From the NCBI GenBank assembly GCA_023213315.1, contig JAKCPI010016495.1:1-64000 (forward strand): a DNA stretch of 64,000 nt, read 5' to 3'. The position numbers and the translations under genes are program-made. Origin of the DNA: Euborellia annulipes. Lineage: Eukaryota > Arthropoda > Insecta > Dermaptera > Anisolabididae. Positions 22,817-34,785 of this stretch are shown here, in pieces. The notes under the pieces are model-generated. The model did not search any database. It was not told the origin of the DNA and was given only the letters and a program-made list of their open reading frames with translations. How positions within the stretch are numbered: the first letter of the stretch is position 1; each line of letters begins with the position of its first letter.

Positions 22817-23482
22817 CTCTTTATCCATACACACCATACACACTATTTATTTGCAAATATTTCGAGCTGCAAAACGCCACCTATCATCAGTGCAGCAAGT
22901 CCGGTGGGTTTTCAGGTTTTCAATCTGACGTTGCTCTTTTTCTCGGACGTTCCTCAGGACGGTGGGTGATTGAATTTTTAAAAAATTATCATAAATTTAT
23001 TATCAGAGGTATTTATTTTTAGATTTAAGATGTTGGCCAAGATTTGATATCGTTTCGCCTCGTTTAAGCCTTCTTCAGAACCTTAAAACATATAATGTAA
23101 ATAATATGTTTTAAGAGCCGAAACGATGTCAAATCTTGGCCAATATCGTAAAACCTAAAAATAAAAATCTCTGATAATAAATTTATGACAATTTATTGAA
23201 AATCCACTCACCTACCATCATGAGGAACGTCGGAGAAAGAGAGCAACGTCAGATTGAAGACCTGAATATATAAATGTTTGCCATTTTCATATCAAAGTTC
23301 TTAAGAAGCAAAGATTTGCCTTCTTAAAAACTTTAATATGAAAATGGCAAACATTTATATAATCAGAGGTAAGAATATAGACGACATCCACCAGCAAAAC
23401 TATTATTAGCTGCACTGACGATGGGTGGTGTGTTGCAACCCGTAATATTTGCAAATAAATAGTGAGTATGGTGGATAAAGAG
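22817..23482. mobile_element. Foldback element with nested inverted repeats and several hammerhead-like boxes
   Basis: The outer arms begin CTCTTTATCCATACACACC and end GGTGGATAAAGAG. Inside are three further inverted pairs: the GCTGCACTGACGATGGG region, the AGCAACGTCAGATTGAA region, and the centre GGCCAAGATTTGATATCG against CGATGTCAAATCTTGGCC. A separate local hairpin (23272-23365, GTTTGCCATTTTCATAT) sits in the right arm. Minus strand near 23050-23085 reads CTGAAGAAGGCTT, then GGCGAAACGAT; plus strand at 23115-23130 reads CCGAAACGATGTC. These recall Penelope-type hammerhead cores; arms have diverged, so the element is old. Confidence 0.7.
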
Positions 23483-25984
23483 ATTCTGGTTTTTTCTTCT
23501 CAACAATCAACAATTAACCTTATATGCTTATTATTCAGTGCTGCTGTCAAGGCCAGAATATAAGCTTGGTTTTGTTCAAAATTCGAAAAATTTCATTCAT
23601 ATTTTAACACCCATAAAAGTACAGTTCATAAATAGTCTGCTTCTGTAATCCGATCATCCTAGTTTCCCCATTGTTTTTAAATTAACTCCGAATATTTAAC
23701 CAAGCACTGCGGCCCCCAGAGGCAAGCGAGAGGACCCTCCTCCGATACATCGATACAGTATAATAAACAATATATGCAATAAACTCCTAATGACCTCAGT
23801 AGCCGAGAGAAAAAAATATTTCTTTATATTTTTTATTCGTAATTATTTGAAATTTATTTAACAGCGTGTGCCACTTTTTAAATTATATCAGTTTTAAATT
23901 TAAATTTCTAAAATCTAAGTTTAAAAAATCTTTTTTTTATTTGTTTTCAATTGACATGCGAGTAAAATTTTGATTTAATAATGATTGTACAGCAAAATAT
24001 CTTTTTTTTTATATACCATGGTATATTTATAATCAATTTTAAAAATAGCATACTTTCTTTAAAATACGCATTATTTGCGTAGAGGGGTGGAGGGGGGATA
24101 ATAAATAATGGAATAAAAATAATTTTTTATTACACCTGTCCAGATTTCCAGTCTTTTGATTTGAGATTAATTAATCGGATAACAGTTCAAAAGACTAGGG
24201 AAATATTTTGGGTGTTAAATAAAAAATTAAATTGAATTTTTTTGGGGTAAGAGCTTCGAGGGGTTCTTATTTGTTGGCCATCAATCAATCAATTTACAAT
24301 TTTTTTTAAATCTATATTTACATATAAAAACAGAAAAATCACGTTTAGCATCCAAGCTACGATATGTTCTAAAATAAAAAAAAAAAAAATTATTGCAATT
24401 TTCTTCTCCTCCTCTTAAGATGTTTAATTATTAATTATTTTGATATTCTAAAGTAACATTATAAAATTTAATCCAAACAATTCACTCTAATTCTTTAAGA
24501 GTATAATACGCCTTACAAGTTCAAATAAAAGAAGTTATCAGTTCAGGCAAGAGTAATATTACTATTGAAATCGTCCTATGTTCTCCCACCTCTCGCCTTG
24601 AAATAATTCTCCTCTATCAAACCAAAAGAGAGTAAAGCTATAAAGGTTTAGCTTTTGAAATTCACGCCAAAGCGTTAATCCCACCAATATCACTCTTGCT
24701 TGAAAAGTAAATCTACTTCAAAATAACTTTAAGATTTACGTTAAAAATTAAAAGAAATCAGCTTATGTTTTTGGCGCATTATTAAAATGAAAAAAAAAAT
24801 ATTAAATTAAATTAATATTGAGGACAGAGGTTATTTATCAACAAAAATAAACAAAAATAGATAGTTATTTTTGTATACAACAATTAGAATACAATGATGT
24901 AATACTGAACGGTCGGATTCTATTGCTAGATTTTTCTATTTCAAATTCATTAGAGACCATAATACAATTCTAAATTAAAATAGACATAATAAATAAACCA
25001 TTTTGATAAATCTTTTTGTTTTTATATAAATGAAACAGGAAAGACGGAATTTTAATATATTAAAAAAATGTTTGTTATACTGTATTTGAGCGTTTTTAGG
25101 GAGCCGATTTCCACGTCAGTTAGTTTCACAAAACCCTTAATATGAGCATAGAATTTTTGAAATTGATCCTTCATTTTTATAGGGACAGACCATTTATCAA
25201 GATTCAAACGTCCAACTCTATAAAAATCAATTTTACTTTCCGGCCAATATTTTATTTGTAAAATAAGGGGAAAGTATTATTATCGGGAAAAATCTAACTC
25301 CCCAATTTTTTTTTTTTTTTTACTTTTTAGGTCATAAGGACCCGAGAAATACAAATAAATCTTAATTTGCATACGCATACCTGGAATATTGATTTATATA
25401 TATTGAATATATAATATATAAATATAATAAAAAAGTAAAAAAAAAAAATTTGCATTCAATTTTTGCATCCTCATAAACGCGGGGTTCGGGGTAGTTGTCA
25501 TAGATTCCCTAAGGGCGGTTCTGACTCGGCTAAATCTTTTTAAACTCAGCAAAATAAATAAGTCGTTTATGATAGTCCTTGTTCAAATTTCATAACAACC
25601 CGGTTAGGTAGAATAGGTTTTATTCTCAAAAAACAAAAAAAATATTGGTCATAGCCTTGAGAAAAGTCTTACCAGTACTTCTTAGGTAGACTTACAATGA
25701 TAGAATGTTAGATAAACTCTGAAATTTTATCAATCTTTTTTTTTTTTTTTTTTTTTTTTTTCTTTTTTAATTTAATGTATTTAATAAAAAAATATGGAGT
25801 GAAGTTACAAAACTTTCCCGAATCAGAGTAAATCTGGTTAGTAACTAAGTTAGCTGAAGGTTGATTAAGAAGTGTGGGAAGAAATTATTGCAACTTCGTT
25901 ACGCATTTTTTATTCTTAATCAATTAGAGTAAAATTTGAGATTTAGCTACCCCTAAGGACAATTTACCCAATTAATGTAAACAC
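23483..25984. other. AT-rich sequence without gene
   Basis: Includes a poly-T tract at about 25738-25760 and a GC-balanced patch near 23700-23755. No coding signal. Confidence 0.5.
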
Positions 25985-26659
25985 CCCAGTAATGGGCCAG
26001 GGACCAGTAGATGGCCATTTTGAAAATGAAGAAGATAAAAATTTGAAAATGAAGAAGATAAAAAAATAAGAATTCAATGGGATATTTTGAAATAATTGCA
26101 TATGGGTCATTCCATGCCAAATCGACACATTTTTTTCCTGACCCCCGCGGATTTTCCTGAAAATTTCCTATCTTTTTTCTACCCCTTAAAAGACATTTTT
26201 GAGAATTTTTTCAAATTTTTTTACCCAATTAAAAAAAAGTTATGGATTTTTGAAAAAAATTGCTTTTTTTTTCAAATAATTTTTTTCTGAAAACTACATT
26301 AAAAAGCAAAATTTTTATAGCCTTGCGGGGTTCCCAAATATCAATTTTAAAATAAGTTATAGTTATTTGAAAAAAAAGAGCAATTTTTTTTAAAAATCCA
26401 TAACTTTTTTTTAGTTGGGTAAAAAAATTTGAAAAAATTCTCAAAAATGTCTTTTAAGGGGTAGAAAAAAGATAGGAAATTTTCAGCGAAATCCGCGGGG
26501 GTCAGGAAAAAAATTTGTCGATTTGGCATGGAATGACCCATATACTAGTACATAAACAAGTTGTGTTATGTTCTTGTATATGCAATTATTTCAAAATAAC
26601 CCACTGAATTCTTATTTTTTATCTTCTTTTCATCTACTGGTCCCTGGCCGATTACTGGG
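25985..26659. mobile_element. Foldback element, 675 bp, with a second MITE at its core
   Basis: The left end CCCAGTAATGGGCCAGGG and right end CCCTGGCCGATTACTGGG pair. Arms continue with ACCAGTAGATGGCC and AATTCAATGGGATATTTTG. The left arm has a 23-bp tandem duplication (TTTGAAAATGAAGAAGATAA). The right arm has about 35 bp of extra sequence at 26544-26580. Confidence 0.8.
26100..26544. mobile_element. MITE with long inverted repeats, inner element
   Basis: ATATGGGTCATTCCATGCC at the left and GGCATGGAATGACCCATAT at the right. Arms of about 180 bp pair through GACCCCCGCGGATTTTCC and TTTTTCTACCCCTTAAAAGA. The mirrored ORFs on both strands are a consequence of the palindrome, not genes. Confidence 0.88.
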
Positions 26660-29600
26660 ATTAAAATTGATATGACGTTAAAATTTTTTTAATCAAGTTC
26701 AAACAAAGACTCCTTCTTGAATAAACATAGATGTTTTCTTATCTAAATTTTGAATGTTAAAGATACATTCATCTTCTTATGATTGATTATAAATACAGAA
26801 CAGGTATTATAATAACATTTATAAAGATAATAATAATATTTTAATAACAGAATTCCAATATGGTCTCAAATAAATTCGAAGGGGGGGACATTTACCCTGG
26901 TCTAGTTTTTTTTTTTTTTTTTATTATTATTAGTTTATTTATTCACAATGATTGTCAATTTATACTGTATATTTCGTATATATATATAAACTATAAATAA
27001 ATAAATTATATACATACATATATTGGTTTCCAATTTTTTCTTATTTTGGCACATCCATAAAATTTTTCTCTTATTTATAATATATACATTGAACCAAAAT
27101 AAAATTAAGTCTTTGATTCTATTTTGGCATTATAATTTTTAAAACACATAAAAATATATTGTTTATCTGCTTTGTTTTTTTTTTTTTTTTTTGTACTTGA
27201 ATTTGCGTTTCATCACTGATGACGTTAAAAAAAAAAATAATAACACTCACCTCCAACAAACACATCACTTAAAAACTCATTCATCTTCGAACACAAACAC
27301 TCGTTCATTAACGCCAACTGAAACAAAAAATAAAAGAATATGCAATATGTTAATCAGGTGTTGTCAATAGGGAAAGAAGTTTGTATTTCCATAGGGAGTG
27401 AATTATATTTTCTCTTTAATAAAAAAAGTTTTTCTTTTTTTTTCTTTTGAAAAATAACAAGGTTGCAATTATTTTTTATCAACCTAACCTAGGCCTCATT
27501 AGGGGATTTATACTAAAAAAAAAATTCAAAATGTTTATGGAACATATTGTATTTGTCTATGGATTTTCTTCTCTCTACTTAATGGATTTTTTTTTAAAGA
27601 AACTTTTTTTTTTAATATCTGTGCATAATTGAAAGAGCAAGTCAATATTTGATGAATACAAAAAGAGAAGAATATTTTCAGAATGTTTTTTAAATGGGAT
27701 CAAAAATAAAACTTATTACCTTTACAAGATTTTTTTATAATTTGCGCTTGTTTGATTAAGAACAAATTCAAAGAATAATATTTTGTTATTTGAATTTAAA
27801 AAAAAACTTCCTTCCCCTAGATGATGTATTTAAGCCTATTAAATACTATCAGTTTGACAGCATTGAAATAAATAAATAAAATAAATTTCTTTTTTCAAAG
27901 ACTGCAAGAATGAAAGGAATAGGAGTAAATATTTTACCTGTAGTATTAAACATAGGCAAGCAGCGCATCATTTTATAGAATAATTTTTCAGGTCTCTTTA
28001 TATCAATATTATATTTACTTCTATCAAAAATAAATTTATCTAATTATCCTTCAAATCAGAAAGACTTTTCCTTTTTTATAAAAATACACTCCTATACTTC
28101 AAGAGAAACCGTTCAAGGCATAACAAAATACCCTAAAGAAGATATTAATATATGGGCATATATTATCCATTATATATTCTTAGTACATGTACGATAAATT
28201 TAGATATTAATCTAAACCCCTTTGGGAAATCATCTAATTTGATGAATACAATAAATTATTATTATTTCCCCCCCCACCTACCTACAAAAGGCGAATATAC
28301 TGTAGTTTCTACATTTAAAATTAAATTTAATAACGTTCATGAAACATTTAATAATAAAAAACAAATTTAAAAATTCTATCCAATTTTAGACCACGCCCAA
28401 TTTTGTTAAAATGGAGCATATTTCTATTAAAAAATGCTCAGGATATATTTATGATGTATAAAAACTATCAATTATATGAATTCTAATGTGAAAAATAAAT
28501 TATAGCTTGACAGAACATTAAATATCATCGTTAAAAAGAGAATATAAATTACCGTGGTTCCATTCTATAATGAATAACCTTTTTTTTTTTGTAAAATATA
28601 GGGCCTAAGTCAAATTTAAAATATAATTTCTCTTATTGAATATTTAAGCTCAACTTTGGGAATATGTGCCTTCTAAAGGAAGAGAATAACAAATTCATTC
28701 TTTATAAATTTTCAAACTGGATGCTAAAGTCAAGCTATAATTTATACAGATAAATAGCTACTTGATAATTTGTTTAAATTAAACATTTTTGAAATGCAGC
28801 TGTGTCTAGGATGCACTGACCACCTGTGCAAAACTATCACATTCCTGCTTGTCTCCGACGCTATCATTAATCAAATCTTTGTTTGAACATGAAAACTAAA
28901 AGGATGATGAAACCTTAATTAAAAAAAAGGTTTTATTATTAAAAACAAATAGTAATAGTCCTTATATACAATATATATTACTAGGGTAAAAATAAAAATT
29001 GATATCCGAATCCTTTGTTTAGATTCTTGTGTAAACTTTGGTATATAGTTTATAAATTTTTTTTGTGTAATCAAACAGATATTTAGTTGTTCGGAGTTCA
29101 AAACGCCCACAAAAGAAACGCTCTCGACTCAACTGACCTTTCCCAATTACACGAGAACAAAGGCACAAAGAGATTATCCAATTGATTCCTTACATACCGT
29201 AACGAACAATCTACTCTTTTTCGAAAACAAAATAAATACTCTAGAAAGGCTTTTTTTCGATATTGATTTATAGCTTAATTGATTAGTGTTTTTCATCAAT
29301 CAAAGGTTGAAAGAAATTTATAAAAGAACAAATAGCAAATCTATATAACACATATTAGAGAGCTTATTAATTATAATAAAATTAGCCTATATTTTTCTGC
29401 CTTATACCCAAAAATTTTGAGAAATTGATAATATCGTTTTGCTTTAATGTTAAATTCCTGATCTACTAGATCAATATTTTATACTAAACACTAAGCCCGA
29501 CTCCGGCCCTCTTAATCACTAAAAGTTTAGGGACACGAAAAAGTATCGATACTTACTAGACCTTGAAAAAGTAAGTTAAATAAAAGCATATAAAAAATCT

Positions 29601-29789
29601 ATATATATAAAAATGAAATGGGAAAAATTTATGTATATATGTATGTAAATGTTCTATAGAAATCCACTATTTTCAATGAATCTATTTGAAATTAAGTACA
29701 CTTATAGTACAGGGCTCTGGGAGTAACGTAGTAATAATTTAAATCTCTTAAATATTTTATAATCAAATTTTTTCAATAAGGGAACACAA
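26660..29789. other. AT-rich sequence without gene
   Basis: Poly-T tracts near 26910 and 27175, and a moderately GC-balanced patch at 28795-28865. No supported ORF. Confidence 0.5.
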
Positions 29790-30084
29790 AATCTACAAGT
29801 TGGCTAGAAATTAGAGAGCGTCATTTGTGCTCTGTGAAACAGCTTTCTGGTTGTACGACTAGCAGCTGTGGGCGGAGCTACGCAGCAGTTGAAAAAAGAA
29901 GAGAGCACGCATAAGACTGACCCTTCAAACAGTCATAAATAGACTCTTTTGTGCAGTTCCCAGTCGGTAGCCTCGCCTCGCTTGAATTCAAGATCCTTCC
30001 TTAAGTTCTTAACACTTGCAATGCAACAAGAAATATCCTAAATTGGCAATAAACTTGACCGCCGGAGGCGGGCTTTGCGACTAG

Positions 30085-30085
<1 letters not shown>
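29790..30085. repeat. GC-elevated segment, likely element end
   Basis: CAGCTGTGGGCGGAGCTACG, GCCTCGCCTCGCTTGAATTC and GACCGCCGGAGGCGGGC (an imperfect hairpin) contrast with the flanks. Unclassified. Confidence 0.35.

Positions 30086-30115
<30 letters not shown>
30086..30115. repeat. (AT)n microsatellite
   Basis: Uninterrupted TA repeats after GACTAGTATAT. Confidence 0.95.
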
Positions 30116-30802
30116 ATAAACAATTTAGTATAAAATAATCCTCTTCTAAGAATTATATAACAGTACATAAAAAGATACATATAATCTAAGAACTTGAATT
30201 ATTCATACCAGTAATTCATTAAATATTACTTGCTCTTTCTTAAATGAAATAAATAAACAATGTCTTTGATTTCTCTAAACTAATTAATCGTTCCTCAGGG
30301 ATGTTTATTTGTATGAAAGAGAAAGCTTGAATCGTTGTCTGGCAAGCTAATTATTTCCAACTCTTATTATATTCAATAAGATAAATAATAAATAAATTAT
30401 GTTTAAAAATATGCTTGACTTGTAGAATTATTGTTGATCAGCAATATTTTGTTTTTCAAGTCAAGTTTAATTTCCACATGAATATAAATCGCAAACAAAT
30501 TATTAATTTTACTTTCATCCACTATTATACAGGCGTATATAATAACAATAATAGGCCTAAGGGAAAAGTATTAGGAACATGAAAAATGAAGGATGGATAG
30601 ATAAAATTAGCCTTCCAATATTAAGAATATAAGAAGCCCAAATTCTCTTTCGCAATTTAGCAGCAATAATTAAGACGTTTCCCTCCAGCGTTTGAGCAAA
30701 TTTCATAATAATTAAGTGTGTAGAAGGAAATCTATTCACAAAATCAAAAATTGTTAAAACAAAACGATATGAAAAGCGAGATATCTATCTCTGCTCATTA
30801 AG
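30116..30802. other. AT-rich sequence without recognised feature
   Basis: Nothing recognised. Confidence 0.5.
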
Positions 30803-31476
30803 AAAATCTGGCGTGACCGTCGCACAGCACACATCTTTCTTTTACCTTCGGTAATCAAAAGTTGTGTTCTGTGCTTGTCACGCCAGATTTTTCGTGTCGA
30901 CATATATTTAGTTTCCGCCGATATATTAGAATTCAAGATGTAAAATTTATAAGTATGGGAGAATATTTATATATATTTTGTTACCATGGCAGCCATTTCT
31001 CCTATCATTTCTATGAAGTACAAGAGTAAAGTGGCCTTCAGAAGATTTCAATTACAAAATGAGAATATAAATTTTAAAGAGTATCTAAAACATAATTGAT
31101 TTTTGAATTTTAATCAAAATCGTTGCAGCGCATTTTGAAAAAATCGAAAAAAACTGAAAAAGTTCATCAGTAAAGCACTAGTACTTTTTGGCCAATTTTG
31201 ATTAAAAGCTTATTTTCCAGCCTTGAGGGGGGGTGCCTAATTTAAATATAAAATTTCAAATTCCTAGCTCAATTCCTTCATGCTTAAAAATGAAAACACA
31301 CACACACACAGACCATGTTGCGAAAACCATTTTTCGGACTCAGGGGACCTCAAAACGTGAAGATCCATCAAAATCTCGACATCGAACTTTTGACATGAAT
31401 CCAATACTTTCTTTCTATATATATATATATATATATATGTATATTAACATATACATATAGGTAATAGAAAGTAAAA
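30803..31476 (-). repeat. Family A element, full-length
   Basis: From the 3' hairpin (AATCTGGCGTGACCGTCG to CTTGTCACGCCAGATTTT, a compensatory T-to-C change on both arms) to the 5' hairpin with an expanded (TA)n loop (31415-31440) and TAATAGAAAGTAAAA. The paired GGCGTGAC/GTCACGCC substitution indicates that hairpin pairing is maintained. Confidence 0.92.
30980..30993 (-). promoter_or_regulatory. X-box-like palindrome in family A, one mismatch
   Basis: GTTACCATGGCAGC on the plus strand; minus strand GCTGCCATGGTAAC. Confidence 0.3.
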
Positions 31477-31671
31477 AGAATAAATAAATATTTCTAACAA
31501 TAAACTTCTTTATCAGGAATTGGAAAAACTTAAAATTAATTAAATATGATGCTTTGTGAATTGTATATATTTATACAAATAAGTAGTATAACCCATTCAC
31601 AAATACATAGAAAGCATTTCCGACTTAATTAATAAAATGTATAAATATCTGTTATTTAACATTTTAACTCA

Positions 31672-31745
31672 GGAGCTCATATCTAGTGGATGACGACCAC
31701 GATTTGCCCGGACTAACAATAAGTCTGGCATTTCTTTTAACTCCT
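31672..31745 (+). mobile_element. SINE S2 body fragment
   Basis: AGCTCATATCTAGTGGATGA, CGACCACGATTTGCCCGG and CTGGCATTTCTTTT match the S2 body at 51545-51620 and 58694-58775. Confidence 0.7.
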
Positions 31746-32504
31746 TTATGACTGTCTTGGTCTTTTTCCTCCTCATCGCAACAGGTAACTTTGTTCATTT
31801 TCTGTCTCATAGACCTATTAATGTACTGTATATTACATATGCCGACCCCGAAATATGTGAATGAGACAAAGATAAACAAAGATTGTTATAATCTTTATTA
31901 AGGAATTATTTGTTAAAATAAAATAAGATGCTAATTTTATTTTAGCGAAATATAATCTATTATGAAAATTTACTGATTGTTGTAACAAAGAGCCACGGAT
32001 GAAGGAATGACAAAGTAAGGAAATATAGAGATTTAATCATTCCCTTCTATTTTGTTGAAAAGAATTAGCATTCAGCTTCCTTAATTAAAAATTGTACAAG
32101 AATTAGCATTTTTAATAAATATTTATTTCATAATCTATAATCATTATACTCAAAATGGGTGATGATTGTTAAATTTAGCACTCTTGTTATCTTAAATTTA
32201 TTTCATTCTTAGCTAAAATTATTTTTTATTCAAGAGAACAGATTATATGCCCTTCTTGTTGTATTATATTCGTTTAATGGATCTTTTCCTTTTGTTCCTC
32301 TTTGTTTCAAATGAATCAAGTTTTCCACTCATTGAAAATCGTGCGCATTTTAAAAAGAACTTTATTTATTTCTTTAGATCTTGGAAAATAATTCAGTAAT
32401 ATAATTGAAAGTGTCCAAGTTGAAAAATTATTCTATTTTGGAAATTATTAGAGTTCTCTTCACCTTTAAAAATGTTAGATTCGTCTGATTATTTTTTTTA
32501 TTTA
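31746..32504. other. AT-rich sequence without recognised feature
   Basis: Nothing recognised. Confidence 0.5.
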
Positions 32505-32755
32505 TTTACCCGTTTAAGCCATAGGCCATTGGGTTAGATTCGTCTGATTATGAAACTATATTAAAAGGTATTTACAGTTTGTTTTTTTTTTTTTTTTTTT
32601 TTTTTTAATTCGCTTAAGGTATTTCTCGGCCATATAGATTCCGTCCCTATTTTTTTTCAATTGATTAGTATCCAATTAAATTGAAATAAATTTTGTAGCC
32701 TGGAACGGGATGCGGACCCGCGACCCTTGGTACAAATGGCCAGAATGCTAACCAC

Positions 32756-33183
32756 TAGGGCTGCGCAAAATAATCGATTAATCGATTATTCCGATTATTT
32801 TTCACAATTGATTATTGGGAAAAACTCGATTATTTTTGGGAAAAATAAGTTTGAAAAGATCGGATGAGACTCGTATAAAAAAAAAATGTCAAAAGATTTT
32901 CACGGAAGGGAAAAAAATTTCCGCAAAAATTTTTGCTAGAGAAAAAATGATCGCAATACTTTCTCTCTCTATATATTTCATATATAGGCTAAGAGAAAGT
33001 AAAAAGGTTTAATCGATTTTTTTTTTTCATAATCAATTTTTTTCCCAAAATCGATTATTTTTTCTCTGTCCGGAACTAATAATCGATTAATCGGAAAGAT
33101 CGATTATTTTTCATAATCGATAATCGATTATTATTTTCCATAATCGATAAACGATTATTATTTTCCATAATCGCACACCCCTA
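32756..33183. mobile_element. hAT MITE rich in ATCGATT motifs, inserted in an S2 SINE
   Basis: Starts TAGGGCTGCGCAAAATAATC and ends TAATCGCACACCCCTA. Target duplication CTAACCAC (32748-32755) against CTAAC-TA at 33184, which lost about 3 bases. The interior repeats AATCGATTA and ATAATCGATAA on both arms. Confidence 0.82.
32943..33005 (-). repeat. Family A, 5' hairpin fragment inside the hAT MITE
   Basis: ATGATCGCAATACTTTCTCT, a TATA-rich loop and CTAAGAGAAAGTAAAA; identical layout to 14190-14278. Confidence 0.8.
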
Positions 33184-33210
33184 CTAACTAACCGAGAGGG
33201 ACTTTTCTAT

Positions 33211-33868
33211 AGAATTGAAAGTTAAGAAAATTGAGCGATAAATGTTGTGTATTAAATCATAGTAAATTTGTAAAAAGTTGCACAGTGTAGTGGGATATTT
33301 AATAAGATTACATTAGAGTTATCGGTAACTTTTACACTCTCGTGTTTCTCGGGACCACTTATCTAGTTCAACTTTATTAAAATCATCTATTCAATGTGGC
33401 GGAATTCTTCACCGAAAGGCCACAATCTCATGTCCTTTTCTATTATTGAACAACATTCAAACATCTCTTATGTTATTGACATCATTTCAATGAGAGATTG
33501 GCATAATTCCAATGAAAGATATGTACAAAGATCTAAAAAATTTACTTGGATTTTTTATTAATATTGTTATAGATTTGATTAAGCTATTTTTTTTTTTTTT
33601 TTTATTATTAAAGCTAGAGCAATTTAAACTAAATTGCCACTTTAAATAAATAGGCAACAAACCGAAAATCGTATAAGTGACCTGGAAAGGATCGATAGAA
33701 ACTCATTGCAAAAACCGAAAGAGGAGAGAGATGGGAGAAGTAGGCCTATATTTCTAAACTGTTTTTTTTTTTTGTCAGATTTATGAGAAATCATTGAGGC
33801 ACCCCTCCCACTTTTTTTCACTTAAAATTTTTATTGGAGACTAGGCCTGATCGCCATAGTCTTTGCTC
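33211..33868. other. AT-rich sequence without recognised feature
   Basis: Poly-T tract near 33590. Nothing else. Confidence 0.5.
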
Positions 33869-34345
33869 TTTTTACTTTCTCTTACCTATATATATATATA
33901 TATATATGTACTGGAATATAGTGAAAAAGTATTGGATTCATGTAAAAAAGATTTTGATGGATATACACGTTTTGAGGTCTCGTGAATACAAAAAAAGTAG
34001 TTTTCGCAAAATGATTTGTCTGAGTGTCCGTGAACAAAATACCATATGTATCTCAAGAATGAAAAACCTACGAGATTGAAATTTTATATTTAAATTAGCC
34101 ACCGCTCTGATTCGTAAAAATAAGCCTTTGAACAAAATCGGCCAAAGAGCCCTAGTACTTTACTAATGTATTTTTTCAGTTTTTTTCGATTTTCTCAAAA
34201 TTCGCTCTGACGATTTTGATTAAAATTCAAAAATCAATTATTTTTTAGATGCTCTTTAAAATGTATATTCTCATTTTGCCCTCAAAATTGTTTGAAGCAC
34301 ACTTTACTTTTGTAGTTCAAAGGAAAGATTGGAGAAACGGTTGCA
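33869..34345 (+). repeat. Family A element, 3'-truncated
   Basis: TTTTTACTTTCTCTTACC, (TA)n loop, GAAAAAGTATTGGATTCATG, then the body to AGATTGGAGAAACGGTTGC, where it stops before the palindrome is complete. Confidence 0.88.
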
Positions 34346-34399
34346 AAATATGAGGCTGTAAATTGAGGTAACGGTCTATTGGCCACAAGAAGGCCCTAG

Positions 34400-34785
34400 G
34401 GGTATAAGTATTCAAAATTTCCATAGGCTCTGTGTATTTTAAATGTTGACTGCTTGAAATAAACTATGGTTATTTTTCAAAATTTCAATCTCATATTTGG
34501 ACATTTTATACACAATAGATAATCCTAAATAAATACAAAATTTCATAAGAATTGGAAAATATTTTTTTAAATGTGTAAAAAGTTCCAAAGAGGACCGACC
34601 CTCTTTTGAATAGAAATTAACATGCAAATCCCCATAGGGATTTAACATTGGCTCTATGGAAGGAAGAGCCGGAAAATGAATTTGAAAAATCTGTAATATT
34701 ACATCAGTAAAGTGTACTTCAAACAATTTTCAGGGCAAAATGAGAATATAGATTTTAAAGAGCATCTAAAAAAATAGTTTATTTC
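34400..34785 (-). repeat. Family A, long subfamily, internal fragment
   Basis: Minus strand: AGATGCTCTTTAAAATCTAT, then CTTTACTGATGTAATATTAC and the D module (GTTAAATCCCTATGGGGATT, GGAACTTTTTACACATTT, AAATAACCATAGTTTATTTC). The same module occurs at 38000-38320 on the plus strand. The mirror-image ORFs in both copies reflect shared repeat sequence. Confidence 0.85.

Larger units (their letters stand above)
32505..33210 (-). mobile_element. SINE S2, interrupted by a hAT MITE
   Basis: On the minus strand the tRNA-like head lies at 33184-33210 and continues at 32755-32690 with box B-like GGGTCCGCATCCCG. Tail parts (TCAATTTAATTGGATACTAA) extend to about 32640; CGTTTAAGCCATAGGCC near 32513 may be a further tail piece beyond a poly-T tract (32583-32605). 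The head is split by the element at 32756-33183. Confidence 0.65.

Noticed and set aside
26096..26541. Pairs of similar ORFs on opposite strands
   Set aside because: Mirror images produced by a palindromic MITE; Phe/Lys-rich low complexity.
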